DNA from: Macrotrachela quadricornifera
Lineage: Eukaryota; Rotifera; Eurotatoria; Philodinida; Philodinidae
Direction of reading: 5' to 3'
Assembly (NCBI GenBank): GCA_022393335.1
Contig: JAJEKB010021753.1
Span: 764,863-828,862 of the forward strand
DNA: 64,000 nt
The notes below the pieces were generated by a model. It was not told the DNA's origin and ran no database searches. It saw only the letters and a program-made list of their open reading frames with translations. The position numbers were made by a program, and so were the translations under genes. This document shows, one piece after another, positions 45,378-55,430 of this stretch; within the stretch, counting starts at the first letter, position 1; each line of letters starts with the position of its first letter.

Positions 45378-47782
45378 ATGGCACAAACTAAACAGTTGGC
45401 GACGGGAAGACTTGATGAAGGATTGAATCTATCGGCAGTTGAACGACAAACGGAGGCTTCACATAAGATTGGTACTATTTGGGAAGCTGTACGCAAAGCA
45501 GATCGGGCAGCACTTGAACGTCTTCTTGATGCCGACTCGAATAATGTTAATGCAAGAGGTCCTGTTGGTGAGTGTCCTATTCATATGTTATTCCTATATG
45601 GAACTGAAGCTCATCTCCACATGGCTCAATATCTGATCACACGTTTTCCAGAGATTGTCGTACAGATCTACAATGAGCCAGTGAATAACTTTCTATTTAT
45701 ATATTTCTTTGTTAAATGATATGTATATGATACAGGAATATTATGGCGAGATTGTTCTTCATATTGCTATTATCAATCGTAATAGAACCGTAGTCGAATG
45801 GCTCCTAAATAATGAACACACTCAACTCTATCGGGAAGAACAGTTGACAGCTGCCGCTAGTGGACGCTTTTTTCAATTGTATTATTCTCTCTATCTTTAG
45901 GATAACATCAGTAGGTTCCATTTCTTTTCAGTGGTCGACCGTGTTACTACGGTGAAACTGCTCTAGCATTTGCTTGCTGCACTAATCAATGGAGTATTGT
46001 CGAAATTTTACTCAAGTGCGGCGCCTCCATGGATACAGTCAGTAGAAATGCTGCTTTTCAAAAGAAAAAAACAAGGAAGGAATTGTTGCTTGACTCTCTG
46101 TTTTAGGTTGACAGCAATGGGAATACAATATTGCATTTACTTGTCATTCATAATCTACCTAAAATGTATGCTAAATTCAAGGAACGTTGGTTGGAAGAAC
46201 AAAAAATGGTGACTGACGAATTGAGCGATGAAGATGACAAGCCTAAAGTAGTCGTATCTGTGAAGGAAAACAAGGTTCCACTATGGAAACGTCTCAATAA
46301 AGATGGTTTCACTCCATTTACATTAGCAGCTGAACTAGGTCTAACTGATATGTTCTCTTTTTTACTTGACGAACGTAAAATTGTTCAATGGTGTTATGGA
46401 CCTGTCTCGTGCGTACTCTATCCACTTGATGAACTCGAACCTGAATTTCAACAGGAAGTGAGTATATAATTACTTTCTCTGTTTGATTTTTTTGCATTTA
46501 TTTAGGATAGGGATGCACCACCTGGAGCCCTTGAATTGATCGTACAAAATGCTCAAACTGAACTTATTATGCATCCACGTATTATCGATTTAATCGATAA
46601 AAAATGGGAACGTTTTGCTCGACGTATTTTTTTTCGACGTTTTATTGTCACTTTGATCTATCTATTCGTTTTTCTTATTACGACAATTCTCGATCAGACA
46701 CGAACAGAAATAGTAAACGCTTTATGTGAAAAAATTTTCGTAAATTGATATCATTTTTGTTTTTTTTTGTTTCGATTGTAGACAGAAGGTGAAGGTGATA
46801 AAATGGTAGTGACTAGTGTTGAATATCCAGGTGCCATTCATCGATTAATATGCGTAATAGGACGCCTCATTGTGTTAACTGGAGCTATATTGAAGGGCGA
46901 ATCTGAACTAAGAGAAATGAATAATGTTGGTATACGAGAATATTTTCAGACTACGGTGAGCTTTTCTATTACTGATGTTTATCATGAATTGTATGTTATT
47001 ATTTTTGACTAGGGTTCTGCTCTTCTTGAAAACTGTCTATCATGTTCATTTTGTTGTGGTATCATTATTGCTAATATTCTTCGTCTATTCGATATGCAAG
47101 CACACACGATCGTACTTGCACTTGTCTCTATTATAGGTTGGGGTTATATGTTATTTTTTATTATGGCTTTTCAACTCACTGGACCATTTGTTTTTATGAT
47201 CTATGAAATGCTCTTTCATGATGTTCTACGTTTTTGTATTATTTATATGGTATTTCTTGCTGGTTTTTCACAAGCGTTCTTTATTCTACTCAATAATAAT
47301 GGTAAATAGATTGAGAAATTTTTTTAGTGCTATATTGTATTAATATAGGTTTTGGTGGTTTTCTTACGAGTATCAACCAATGCTTTTTTGGTATGTTGGG
47401 TGATTTTGATCTTGATCATTATACAGGAACAACATTTCAATATATCAGTGTTTTATTACTTGTCGTTTATGTTGTTGTTGTCTCTATTCTTCTACTAAAT
47501 TTACTCATTGCTATGATGGGTGATACATATGGAAATGTAATCGAAGGTGCTACACAAATATGGTTCGTTCAATTTATTTGTTTATCTCATTGATTGATTC
47601 TTCTAAATAGGCATCTAGAACGGGCACGTATTGTGTCTGCAATTGAAAATGAAATGTCAACAGACGAACGGTTATTAGAGAAGAATAAATATTGGACAAA
47701 TGTCGACGGTCATCGATATTTACAAGTCGAAGAAGTTGACAAAGATTGTTTTCGTGATACTAATGATGACGATAAAAATTAG
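45378..47782 (+). CDS. TRPV-like cation channel, nine exons, 652 aa
   Basis: Exons: 45378-45680, 45736-45878, 45932-46037, 46107-46457, 46506-46712, 46782-46955, 47013-47301, 47349-47562, 47611-47782. All junctions are GT..AG, introns are 47-69 nt, and phases agree. Residues about 30-285 hold ankyrin repeats (for example YYGEIVLHIAIINRNRTVVE, GETALAFAC, DGFTPFTLAAELG). Six membrane helices start near residue 345 (S1, FIVTLIYLFVFLITTIL). A pore loop, SINQCFFGMLGDFD, lies at about 530-545, then S6 (VSILLLNLLIAMMGDTY), and a TRP-box-like helix IWHLERARIV just after. The arrangement matches TRPV channels, including nematode OSM-9/OCR relatives: Ca2+-permeable, plasma membrane, sensory. The stop TAG at 47780-47782 is followed by 25 more in-frame charged codons to a TAA, suggesting a recent shortening. 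Confidence 0.9.
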
Positions 47783-48147
47783 CACAAGGACAAAAAGGAA
47801 AAGCATAAAATACCTCAAACTGATGTGAAAGATGTTTTACCAGAACAGAAACAACAATAATCGATTATTCTTTTTTGATAAAATATATACAGTATAATTT
47901 CTCTACAGTGTCCACTATAGAAAAATGTTTTTACTTTTGAGATATTTTATAACGCAGTTGATTAAAATCTCTTTGAATTTGTCACATTCGAAGTGATGTT
48001 GCCCACTGATGGGTAGCGCTATAGTTTAGCGAGAAACTGTATAGAAAAGCACTTTGTTGTGCTTTTTTCTTAAGCAGAAGGTTAAATATAAGATGTTATT
48101 CCTTCTGTCTTCAGTATTTTATTTGAATCCTTTATTCCATAGCATGC
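47783..48147. other. 3' flank of the TRPV-like gene
   Basis: The first 78 bases continue the channel frame (HKDKKEKHKIPQTDVKDVLP and a few more residues) to a TAA at 47858-47860. After that the sequence is AT-rich with no gene; a small inverted repeat lies near 48046-48066 (aagcactttgttgtgctttt). Confidence 0.5.
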
Positions 48148-48228
48148 AGCCGCCACGGTTGAGTAGTTATGTGTTCCACACGTAGCTACAAGATACTGTG
48201 TTCAAACCTCAGTAAAATTATCCATGAA
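48148..48228 (+). ncRNA. tRNA-like sequence, probably tRNA-derived SINE head or tRNA pseudogene
   Basis: CACGGTTGAGTAGTTATG resembles the D-arm/A-box of serine or leucine tRNAs (GTGGCCGAGTGGTTA pattern), and about 45 bases on TGTTCAAACCTCA resembles a B-box. The ends cannot pair into an acceptor stem, so it is not a working tRNA. A similar B-box-like word (TTAGTTCGAACCTCAGTG) occurs at 24096-24113. Confidence 0.35.
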
Positions 48229-48413
48229 AAATCCCAGGACAAGTCAATAAGAGCTAAGTTGTCTTTAACCCGAGTAGTACCATCTTATTTTACGTACTAT
48301 ATTGACAATATATGTTTTCATAAAGTCATTTTTTTTATTTTTGGATCAGCCTCCTGTTGAAATATGCTGTTTTCATCTTCGATCTGATAGAAAAATCATT
48401 AAAATGATATTCT

Positions 48414-48770
48414 TTATTTAGAACAAGCAACACAAAAAATACGTTTAACAGAATGCTCAGTACAAACAAACGCAGAACAACTACAGCACCGAGTTGAAGT
48501 TTTCCTGTCCATAGAATGTTCACAAACCGAACACCACTTTCGTTCTGATAGATTTTTCGTCACCACAGGATAACTGACAATAACTAATGTATTTTGAACA
48601 TCTGTTTTCAAAAATTTCGAGGTTTTTGAGCGAAAATCCAACAGATGCGATACTAAACTTAGTCCTAATTCTCCTAGGAATAATCGTCGTTGATACTTTT
48701 TTTTGTTTTGATTCCATTGAGAATTTTTCGCTTTCCAGACGATTAGAGCATTTGTAGCAGAAATGTCCAC
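48414..48770 (-). pseudogene. PiggyBac-type transposase C-terminal remnant
   Basis: A 118-codon frame reads VDISATNALIVWKAKNSQWN, RRLFLGELGLSLVSHLL and a C-terminal Cys cluster (WCSVC, CCSCSAFVC..H, FCVAC). This order (VD..NA..LW, RRxFxxxLxxxL, Cys-rich zinc-binding end) is that of piggyBac-family transposases. The catalytic Asp-rich domain, which should precede it, is absent upstream, so only the tail remains. It could also be a domesticated fragment, but there is no sign of a start or neighbouring exon. Confidence 0.6.
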
Positions 48771-48964
48771 CTGACTATCCTGATGTTTCGAAGAAAGTAA
48801 CTTAATAATCCAGCTCTTAGAATGACGATATTTCAGATATCTTAAGCCTGTGCATCAAAATATATAACGAAGCTTGCTAATTCAATGAAAAATATAGGTA
48901 GCATACTTTTCTTTTAATAAATATATTTATATTTCTATGTGTTAGAAGAGATTTATTTGGCAGT

Positions 48965-50160
48965 TTAAAAAGCTTATAACGATGAAAATATACCACAACA
49001 TTATCCAGCAGTAAACAAACAATTACAATCTCGTCTTTATCAATTTGTTACTAAAGGTAACGATTTTTTAAAAATATTTCTCATCTTTGACTTCATTTTC
49101 CGTAGGTATTGAAGATAACCAATCAGTATCTAATTTTGACAAGGTCAATTCTAATCGTATTTATACTGTTGAAAAACAAAAATAATGTAGTTCAATTAAT
49201 GATGCAAATTAAAGAAAAAGATAAAGCAACAAGTTTGTTTTTCTTATAAAAAGCAAATGTAATATCTCTTTTTTTACAGAAAAATTTATTGTTTTACCGG
49301 TTGATGATGAAATCAAGCTGGTTGTTAATTCATTTATTAAAATTTATGAAGAAACCGGCTTTATTGAATCTACACCAAAATGTCATAAGCGTTTACGTGA
49401 TACTTATGCAATATCCGATGGACGAATTCGAATTATTGAAAGAGTTCTGTAACACATTTATTTATTATTATCTTGAGTTATTTCAAATACTTTTTAGGGC
49501 TACGTATGTTACTTCAGTGTCTATCGACAATGAAGATGAAGATAAAGATAAACAGATTGGGTGGGTCAACTTAGGAAAATATTATTTACCTTTCCCTATA
49601 CAGTTACTGGTGAAGCTTCACTGATACAACTACAAGATTTAAATTTTTTTTATAATTTGATTTAATCTTCTAGGTTTAGTTTTCTTAGTCTTTGCAAAAT
49701 ATTGTGGATAAAACAAGAGATGAATGTAATTTTTCTGTAAAGCTTTTTGGTAATTCAGTATTTGTTTCAAAATAAATTAGGTTATTGATTGACTTATATA
49801 TCCATCGTAAAAAAAATTATAAATTTATTTCTTCTTAACTATTTATGTTATCCTTTCGCAAACCTGTATTGGCGTGAAGGAACAAATAACTTTTATTTTT
49901 CTACTAATTTTTTTTTCTTTTCTACATATATTTAGTCCAGTCAAAACAACTCATCGAATATCAAATGAAGAAAATTCACCACCAGTACCATTTGAACCCG
50001 GTGTTACAACTTGATCTAGATCAGCTTTAACTAAAAATTGGTAATGATATTATCTATCTTAAAAAATCATTTTTCTCTTTTTCTTTTTTAGTAAAAACAT
50101 TGGTAAACATGTTGATAATACAGAAAGTCAACTTAGAAAAAAACAGAAAATTGTAATTTA
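48965..50160 (+). pseudogene. Remnants of a spliced gene of unknown family
   Basis: Coding-like pieces joined by plausible introns: DENIPQHYPAVNKQLQSRLY..VTK|GIEDNQSVSN (intron about 49057-49105), then EKFIVLPVDDEIKLVVNSFI..CHKRLRDTYAISDGRIRIIE (about 49280-49450), then ATYVTSVSIDNEDEDKDKQ (about 49499-49560), then PVKTTHRISNEENSPPVPFE (about 49937) and GKHVDNTESQLRKKQK (to about 50157). Breaks are an in-frame TAA after YTVEKQK near 49180 and a TGA after PGVTT near 50012. I do not recognise the product. The stops could mark extra introns, but decay is the simpler reading. Confidence 0.4.
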
Positions 50161-50843
50161 ATTTACTATTAACTACTTGTAGCATATTATTATTTTTTAT
50201 GTAACTCATGTTATGTTCTCTTGTTTAATAGTTTTTTTTTATTCCTGTTGTTAATTATAATAAATCAGGAAATGAATGTCATGCATTACACGAGAGCGCC
50301 ATCTAATAAGAAAAGTGTAATTATATATATTTAATGTACAACCAATCAACGTTTTTCGGTCGCTTCGGTCTGAAATTCGGTCATTTATTATTAGCCTTAT
50401 TTCAATGGACTTTTATAAAACACTCAACAGATGCCGTTAGTTAACACCACATCATCTGCCATGTTGAAATAATTTTGCTTTCCTCCTTTTCGGATGACTG
50501 ATGCATTTTATATCACAGTGTTTTCTGGATACAATGATTTACGTTATTCTTTGAATAAATAAAAGAAAACTGAATTAAAAATAACGTAATCAACCTGTAT
50601 ATTCGGAAAAAGAAAACTTCGATGTATCTTTCTATCAAAGAGATTTCTAAGAAAAACTTGAAGATTCTAATAGTGAATCACTATTCTTTCGTCATTCTCT
50701 TATCATCATTTGAAATTTGTCGTTGAGTCTCCCCTAAATTGATGGTGCTCCGCCTGCCTTCTATGCACATGATATTTCGACAATAAAATACTTGATTATG
50801 AAATAAAATAATATTTTTCGTTTATGTGTATTTTAGATCGATA
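50161..50843. other. Intergenic region upstream of the F-box gene
   Basis: No gene. A pyrimidine-rich TGTATTTTAG acceptor-like site at 50827-50836 sits seven bases before the chosen start of the F-box gene and may end a leader intron. Confidence 0.4.
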
Positions 50844-51890
50844 ATGTCAGAGATACTTCATAATGTAATTGAGTTGTTGTCTGTGGAGCTATGGCAAGAA
50901 ATCTTTGAATATTTGAATTTAAATGATTTATGGTATTCATTTCGTGGTTTGAATAGTAGAATTGATGCCATTATTGATCAAACAATCATACATGTAAATT
51001 TTAAGAATGTAGATGATTATGATTATTTCAAAAAAAATATTTTATCGTCAATAAATACTGCTAGCATTCGATCGTTAAAATTACGAAGAATTAATGAAAT
51101 AAAACATTTCTTCTCTATTTATTCACTCAGTTCATTAACACAACTTCGTTTATTATCATTAACATTAAGATATTCTTTTAGTGATAAATTTAGATTTTGG
51201 GATCAACTTTCATCTTTAAAAAACCTACGCTTATTAGAAGTTAAATTTTGGAATATTGCCGGACCAAACAATTGTATTGAGGAAAAGGAATATATTATAC
51301 GTTCAATATTTAATAAAGGCTGTTGTCCGCTATTAGAATCTCTTATCATAGGCACTTGTGGTTTAGTAAAATTAATGGGTAACATTTCTTTCTTAATGAA
51401 AACAGATAGGACAACAAATATTAAACGTTTATTCATTGAATCTTTAACTTTTTATGATTTAATGAAATTACGTCCTGCTATACAAAATGTTCAATCATCC
51501 TGTCCCGATAATCAGTTAGACTACTCAACTACAAGCCCAATGCTTCTTAAGTGTATTCAACTGAAGGTACAATTATCAAGATATTTTATGTTTGAACATG
51601 TTGAATATCTGCTACAACAAACGCCGAATGTAGAGGAACTGATTTTATCGGGTTGGTATCATTTACTTGATGCGAAAAAATGGGAATTGTTATTATCAAC
51701 ACAATGTCCAAAATTGATAAAATTTGAATTAATATGTTTGGGTGACTTTGATGATGATAGTTTCAAAAAAGCAGCGGACAATTTTGAACAAGAATATAAA
51801 ACAACATTATTTTGGCTTAAACGAAACACTATTGTTAGAAAGGATAGAAATCGTTGTTCTTTTTATTGTCGCTTTGATATTGTTGCTTGA
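50844..51890 (+). CDS. F-box protein with diverged leucine-rich region, 348 aa
   Basis: The N-terminus is an F-box (about residues 8-50): IELLSVELWQEIFEYLNLND then LWYSFRGLNSRIDAII. Such motifs bind Skp1 and link a target to an SCF ubiquitin ligase. The rest has leucine-rich-like spacing (LRLLSLTLR, LKNLRLLEVKFW, CPLLESLIIGTC, VEELILSGW, CPKLIKFELICLG) but no regular LRR ladder. Bdelloids carry very many such genes. I start at MSEILHN because an acceptor-like TTTTAG precedes it; the Met six codons upstream (50826) lies inside that site. An AATAAA follows at about 51922. Single coding exon. The target is unknown. Confidence 0.8.
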   Translation: MSEILHNVIELLSVELWQEIFEYLNLNDLWYSFRGLNSRIDAIIDQTIIHVNFKNVDDYDYFKKNILSSINTASIRSLKLRRINEIKHFFSIYSLSSLTQLRLLSLTLRYSFSDKFRFWDQLSSLKNLRLLEVKFWNIAGPNNCIEEKEYIIRSIFNKGCCPLLESLIIGTCGLVKLMGNISFLMKTDRTTNIKRLFIESLTFYDLMKLRPAIQNVQSSCPDNQLDYSTTSPMLLKCIQLKVQLSRYFMFEHVEYLLQQTPNVEELILSGWYHLLDAKKWELLLSTQCPKLIKFELICLGDFDDDSFKKAADNFEQEYKTTLFWLKRNTIVRKDRNRCSFYCRFDIVA

Positions 51891-53258
51891 TACAATATTC
51901 AAAAAATGAATGTAATAATCAAATAAAAACTATCTCTTTGTCTCTACAGGTTGGTTATGCAAATGAACGATAGTAATGTGAAAAAAACATAAAAGCTGAG
52001 TTACCAGTGTTTTTCTGGTGAAGAATATATTGCTATAGACTTGTATTATCTTCGTCCTATGCATGTTAGAAAGCATTATTTTTTCGTGTATTAATTCTTA
52101 TTGCAGTCAAATCAACTAATCGAATCCCTAGGGAAAATCCTTGGCAGATTCGTTTAGGATCCTGATAGGATTCGTTATATTTCCCGAAGCGAATGATAAA
52201 CTCCCGGGCGAAGTGTGTAGCCATAGAATTCAAGATCTTAACAGGATTGAGAACAGCAGTACAAGATATTTCATTAATGACACATACATCTGTAATAAAA
52301 AAAAAGAACAAATCTCCTAAATTGCGAAAGTTTTTTCCATAATATAAATGTGTATATTTATAAACAAATAGGTCCAAATTGAGGATATCCTATTGAACAT
52401 TGCATATTATGATAACAATCTTCTTTCTTTTTACAAGGTTGTCCATGTTCCATTTGATGTCGCGGGTCGAATGCAACATTGAGATAGTCATAACGCTATT
52501 TCATTACTTAATCGACAACATGTTTTTGAATATATTCCACATATTTGTCCAGTACAACAAATATCAGTTGAGTTATTGCATGATTCAAGTGATCGTCAGC
52601 ATGGCCTTTTCATACTACAATATTGTTTTGAAGATGTGTAAGCTGATTCATCCCTTAGACAATTGGCTTTTAACGGAAATTCATTTGGTAGACATTCAAC
52701 AACAATGGATGATAAAACAATCAAACTGATAACAAACAATTTCAGCGTTTTCAAACGATTTTAATCTAATAATATATAAAAAGAATACAAAAATCAGTTT
52801 CATGTGTCTTATATAGTATTCGTTGAATAAAGATATGACAATACTATAAATATCGTTTCTCTCTTTCTTTGTTTTCATCTATTTTAAGATTCACCTGAAA
52901 TTTGAAATCATTTCATCATTAACGTCGAGATAATAAAAAATCCTATTTTATCTTAACGATTATGTTAGACACAAACGCATGAATAAACAAAATGACATCA
53001 ATTGTACATTACGTCTTTTCTTATTTATTTGACGTCCATATTGCATGACCATCAAGAAGGTTTTCTGTCACGATTTTTTTAGAAATAAATTCTTAAAAGA
53101 TGAATCACTTATTTCAGTTAGAGAAAATTTTGTATTTTAATCAATTGGATTTATTGTTTGTTTAATGCATACATTAATCATCATCATTAGGATAATATTC
53201 ATAATAATTATCTTTTAAAGAGAAGATATCGATGTTGCTACTGTTCAAAACAAGTGTT
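51891..53258. other. Intergenic region with two orphan coding-like pieces
   Basis: On the minus strand, 52289-52066 follows a TTTTTTTATTACAG acceptor and reads DVCVINEISCTAVLNPVKIL, FAREFIIRFGKYNES and RICQGFSLGIRLVDLTAIRI up to a TAA; it looks like a last exon without its gene. On the plus strand about 52436-52730 reads NAISLLNRQHVFEYIPHICP and HGLFILQYCFEDV between stops. Neither family is recognised; both are probably fragments of dead genes. The rest is AT-rich. Confidence 0.35.
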
Positions 53259-53489
53259 TCAAAAATTATTATCAGATGATTTGAGATAAATAACATGTTT
53301 GTTTTTTTTTCTAGTGCCATATTCGTATTTGACGTAACGAAATATTGTTGTGGGCCAGATTAAATATTCCTTCTCGTTAGGAAAGTCTGAAAGTGGTAAT
53401 ACATCTGTACCACATCGAACATTCTCAAATTTCGTTCTACTATGTTTGATATCGAGATCAATGATCAATAAAATGTTGCCACATATCAA
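53259..53489 (-). pseudogene. ADP-ribosyltransferase C-terminal fragment
   Basis: A 76-codon frame reads ILLIIDLDIKHSR, GTDVLPLSDFPNEKEYLIWP, IFRYVKYEYG and KHVIYLKS. This matches the end of bdelloid arginine-type ADP-ribosyltransferases, with EKE as the ExE catalytic pair. The parts carrying the catalytic Arg and Ser are not found upstream, so this is a fragment or a lone last exon. It is not closely similar to the complete gene at 32418-33296. Confidence 0.45.
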
Positions 53490-55430
53490 CTGGATCGGAA
53501 TTTTCGATCTCGTGCAGAGTTGATAAAAATTACATCATTCGAAAGAGCGTGAAAAGTTGAGTATGGGTATGTAATTTTCTCAAATGAGTATTCTCTAGTC
53601 TCCTGCGGAAATTTTTAAAAATAGATTTTGTAACCAAAATAGCTTGAATCTCTCAATCTATTTCTCTTGTCTCTTGAACAATCTATCATTTCTTTCGTTC
53701 TCTCTTCTTCTTCGTTCAAACGCATGTACATGAGGATTGATTCATCTTAGACGTCCTCAGCTGATAGAGAGAGAGAGAAATGAAAGAAAAAAGGAATCTT
53801 GTCATATTTCTGTTGTTTATGATACTTTCCATCTTAATCTCTTTTTTTTTATCAAGATCAACGAAAAATATTCATCATAATAAGAGATTTACTAATCTGA
53901 TGATCAATTCAATGATTAGAGATACATTCTTCTTTCATAATTTGATGGGAAATTTCATCAGAATATTGTTTTCTATTGATGATATGAATTTATAGAAGAA
54001 GATCGATTCATAAAATAATCTCCATGTATGTTTCAAACAAAGATCTTCAGAAACAAGCGAGAAAAAGACAGCTTAAGAAATTCAAGCCATTGATCAAAAT
54101 AATCAAAGACTTCCACGATGCAATTCAATGTTATGAAACATGGTATCTATTGATTGATTTCTCATTTGAATTTAAATTATTATCGTTACAAAAGAAAATT
54201 AAATTCATCTTTGAAAAATTTCATCGGTAGAAATACTAGATTCAACATATCATAGGTACCTTCAAGTGATTGACCTCAATACCTGGAAACTATCAGCAGA
54301 ACTATCACAGTTCCTCAGTTCCCTACCATTTTCTGACTCCCCAAGAAAAATTTGATGAATAAATATATTCATGATATTCAGTACCTCAGTTCCTCAAAGG
54401 AACTATCATAGGTACCTACTAGGTACCTTTAAGTGATTGACCACAATACCTGAGTACTATCAGTGGAATTGTTCAAAATTCTATTTAAGTAGGTTACTTC
54501 AGCGAATGGTATGCTCAATGAGTGTTAGTGTATAGTTATATTACAGGTTGCATATCATTCTATGAATGAAATGACTGTGTTGGAGCGCTGGTTAGATGAA
54601 CATAACGTCAGTTCCTATGGAAGGAATTGTGCATCAGTCCTGTTCAGTTCCTCAATTCCTTTGATAGGTATTGTTCTTAGATCATTTCCTCTCGTAGGGA
54701 TGTAGGAATCGTATTGTATATATGGATAAGGATTGAAGTTTGATTTGTTGAAAGAAGTAAAATGTTAGGTGATGATGGAGGAAATGACCAGGAATTGTGT
54801 AGGGTTTGTATTTCAGTTCCCAGTTCTCATGGAAAATGATGTATTTTAGGTTAAATTGTAAGTGACTATAGGAATTCCTAATTCTCAGTCTTTGGAGGCC
54901 GCTCGATTCTTTCTGGGAAATAACATTATGTAAATAAATTAGGTAAGTCAATTAATACACTGAGATAGTTGAGCAATTGACTACTTTTATACACCATTAA
55001 AAGCAGTTCATGTCTTATGTTTTGGCGTAGAGAATTAACAAAAAGAAGAAATTCATTTGCACATTGCACATATGTGAGGAGACAAGAGAAAGAACAGTAA
55101 ACTGCTTGATTAGGCCCTTCAGCAAGGCCAAAATGCGTCATAGTAGCTGATTGCCTTCGTGCCTTTGTGTCTCTTACATCTACATACCAACCCTCGCCCT
55201 TTATAGTTTTGTGTGCTTATTTGTCTCTTTCATATTCTCCGAAAACAATTTTTTCATATAACGGGATTAGTATGTTAGGAACCGCAGGTGTTATTTCTAA
55301 TCTCTATTAATTGATTGTTTGGACCTTGCGCTTTCTATTCTATCAACGGTGCGACTTAATGTATTACTGGTGCAATAGAAATAAATACCAGAAACGCTAT
55401 TACAACACCACCTTAGTTTCAACACAAGCA
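53490..55430. other. Intergenic region with repeated 'CATAGGTACCT' motif
   Basis: No confirmed gene; frames at 53780-53995 and 54024-54230 are Ile/Phe/Lys-rich without known motifs. CATAGGTACCTTCAAGTGAT at 54252 and its near-copy at 54408 are direct repeats about 156 bases apart, followed by many 'cagttcct/aggaactat' words up to 54850. This looks like an old MITE with internal duplication. Confidence 0.4.

Noticed and set aside
48148..48228. Functional tRNA-Ser or tRNA-Leu gene
   Set aside because: A- and B-box-like words exist but the ends do not pair and no clear anticodon arm can be drawn.
53780..54230. Two small frames with a hydrophobic N-terminus, considered as a small secreted or membrane protein
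   Set aside because: No family match, low-complexity Ile/Phe/Lys composition and no conserved context; not distinguishable from chance.
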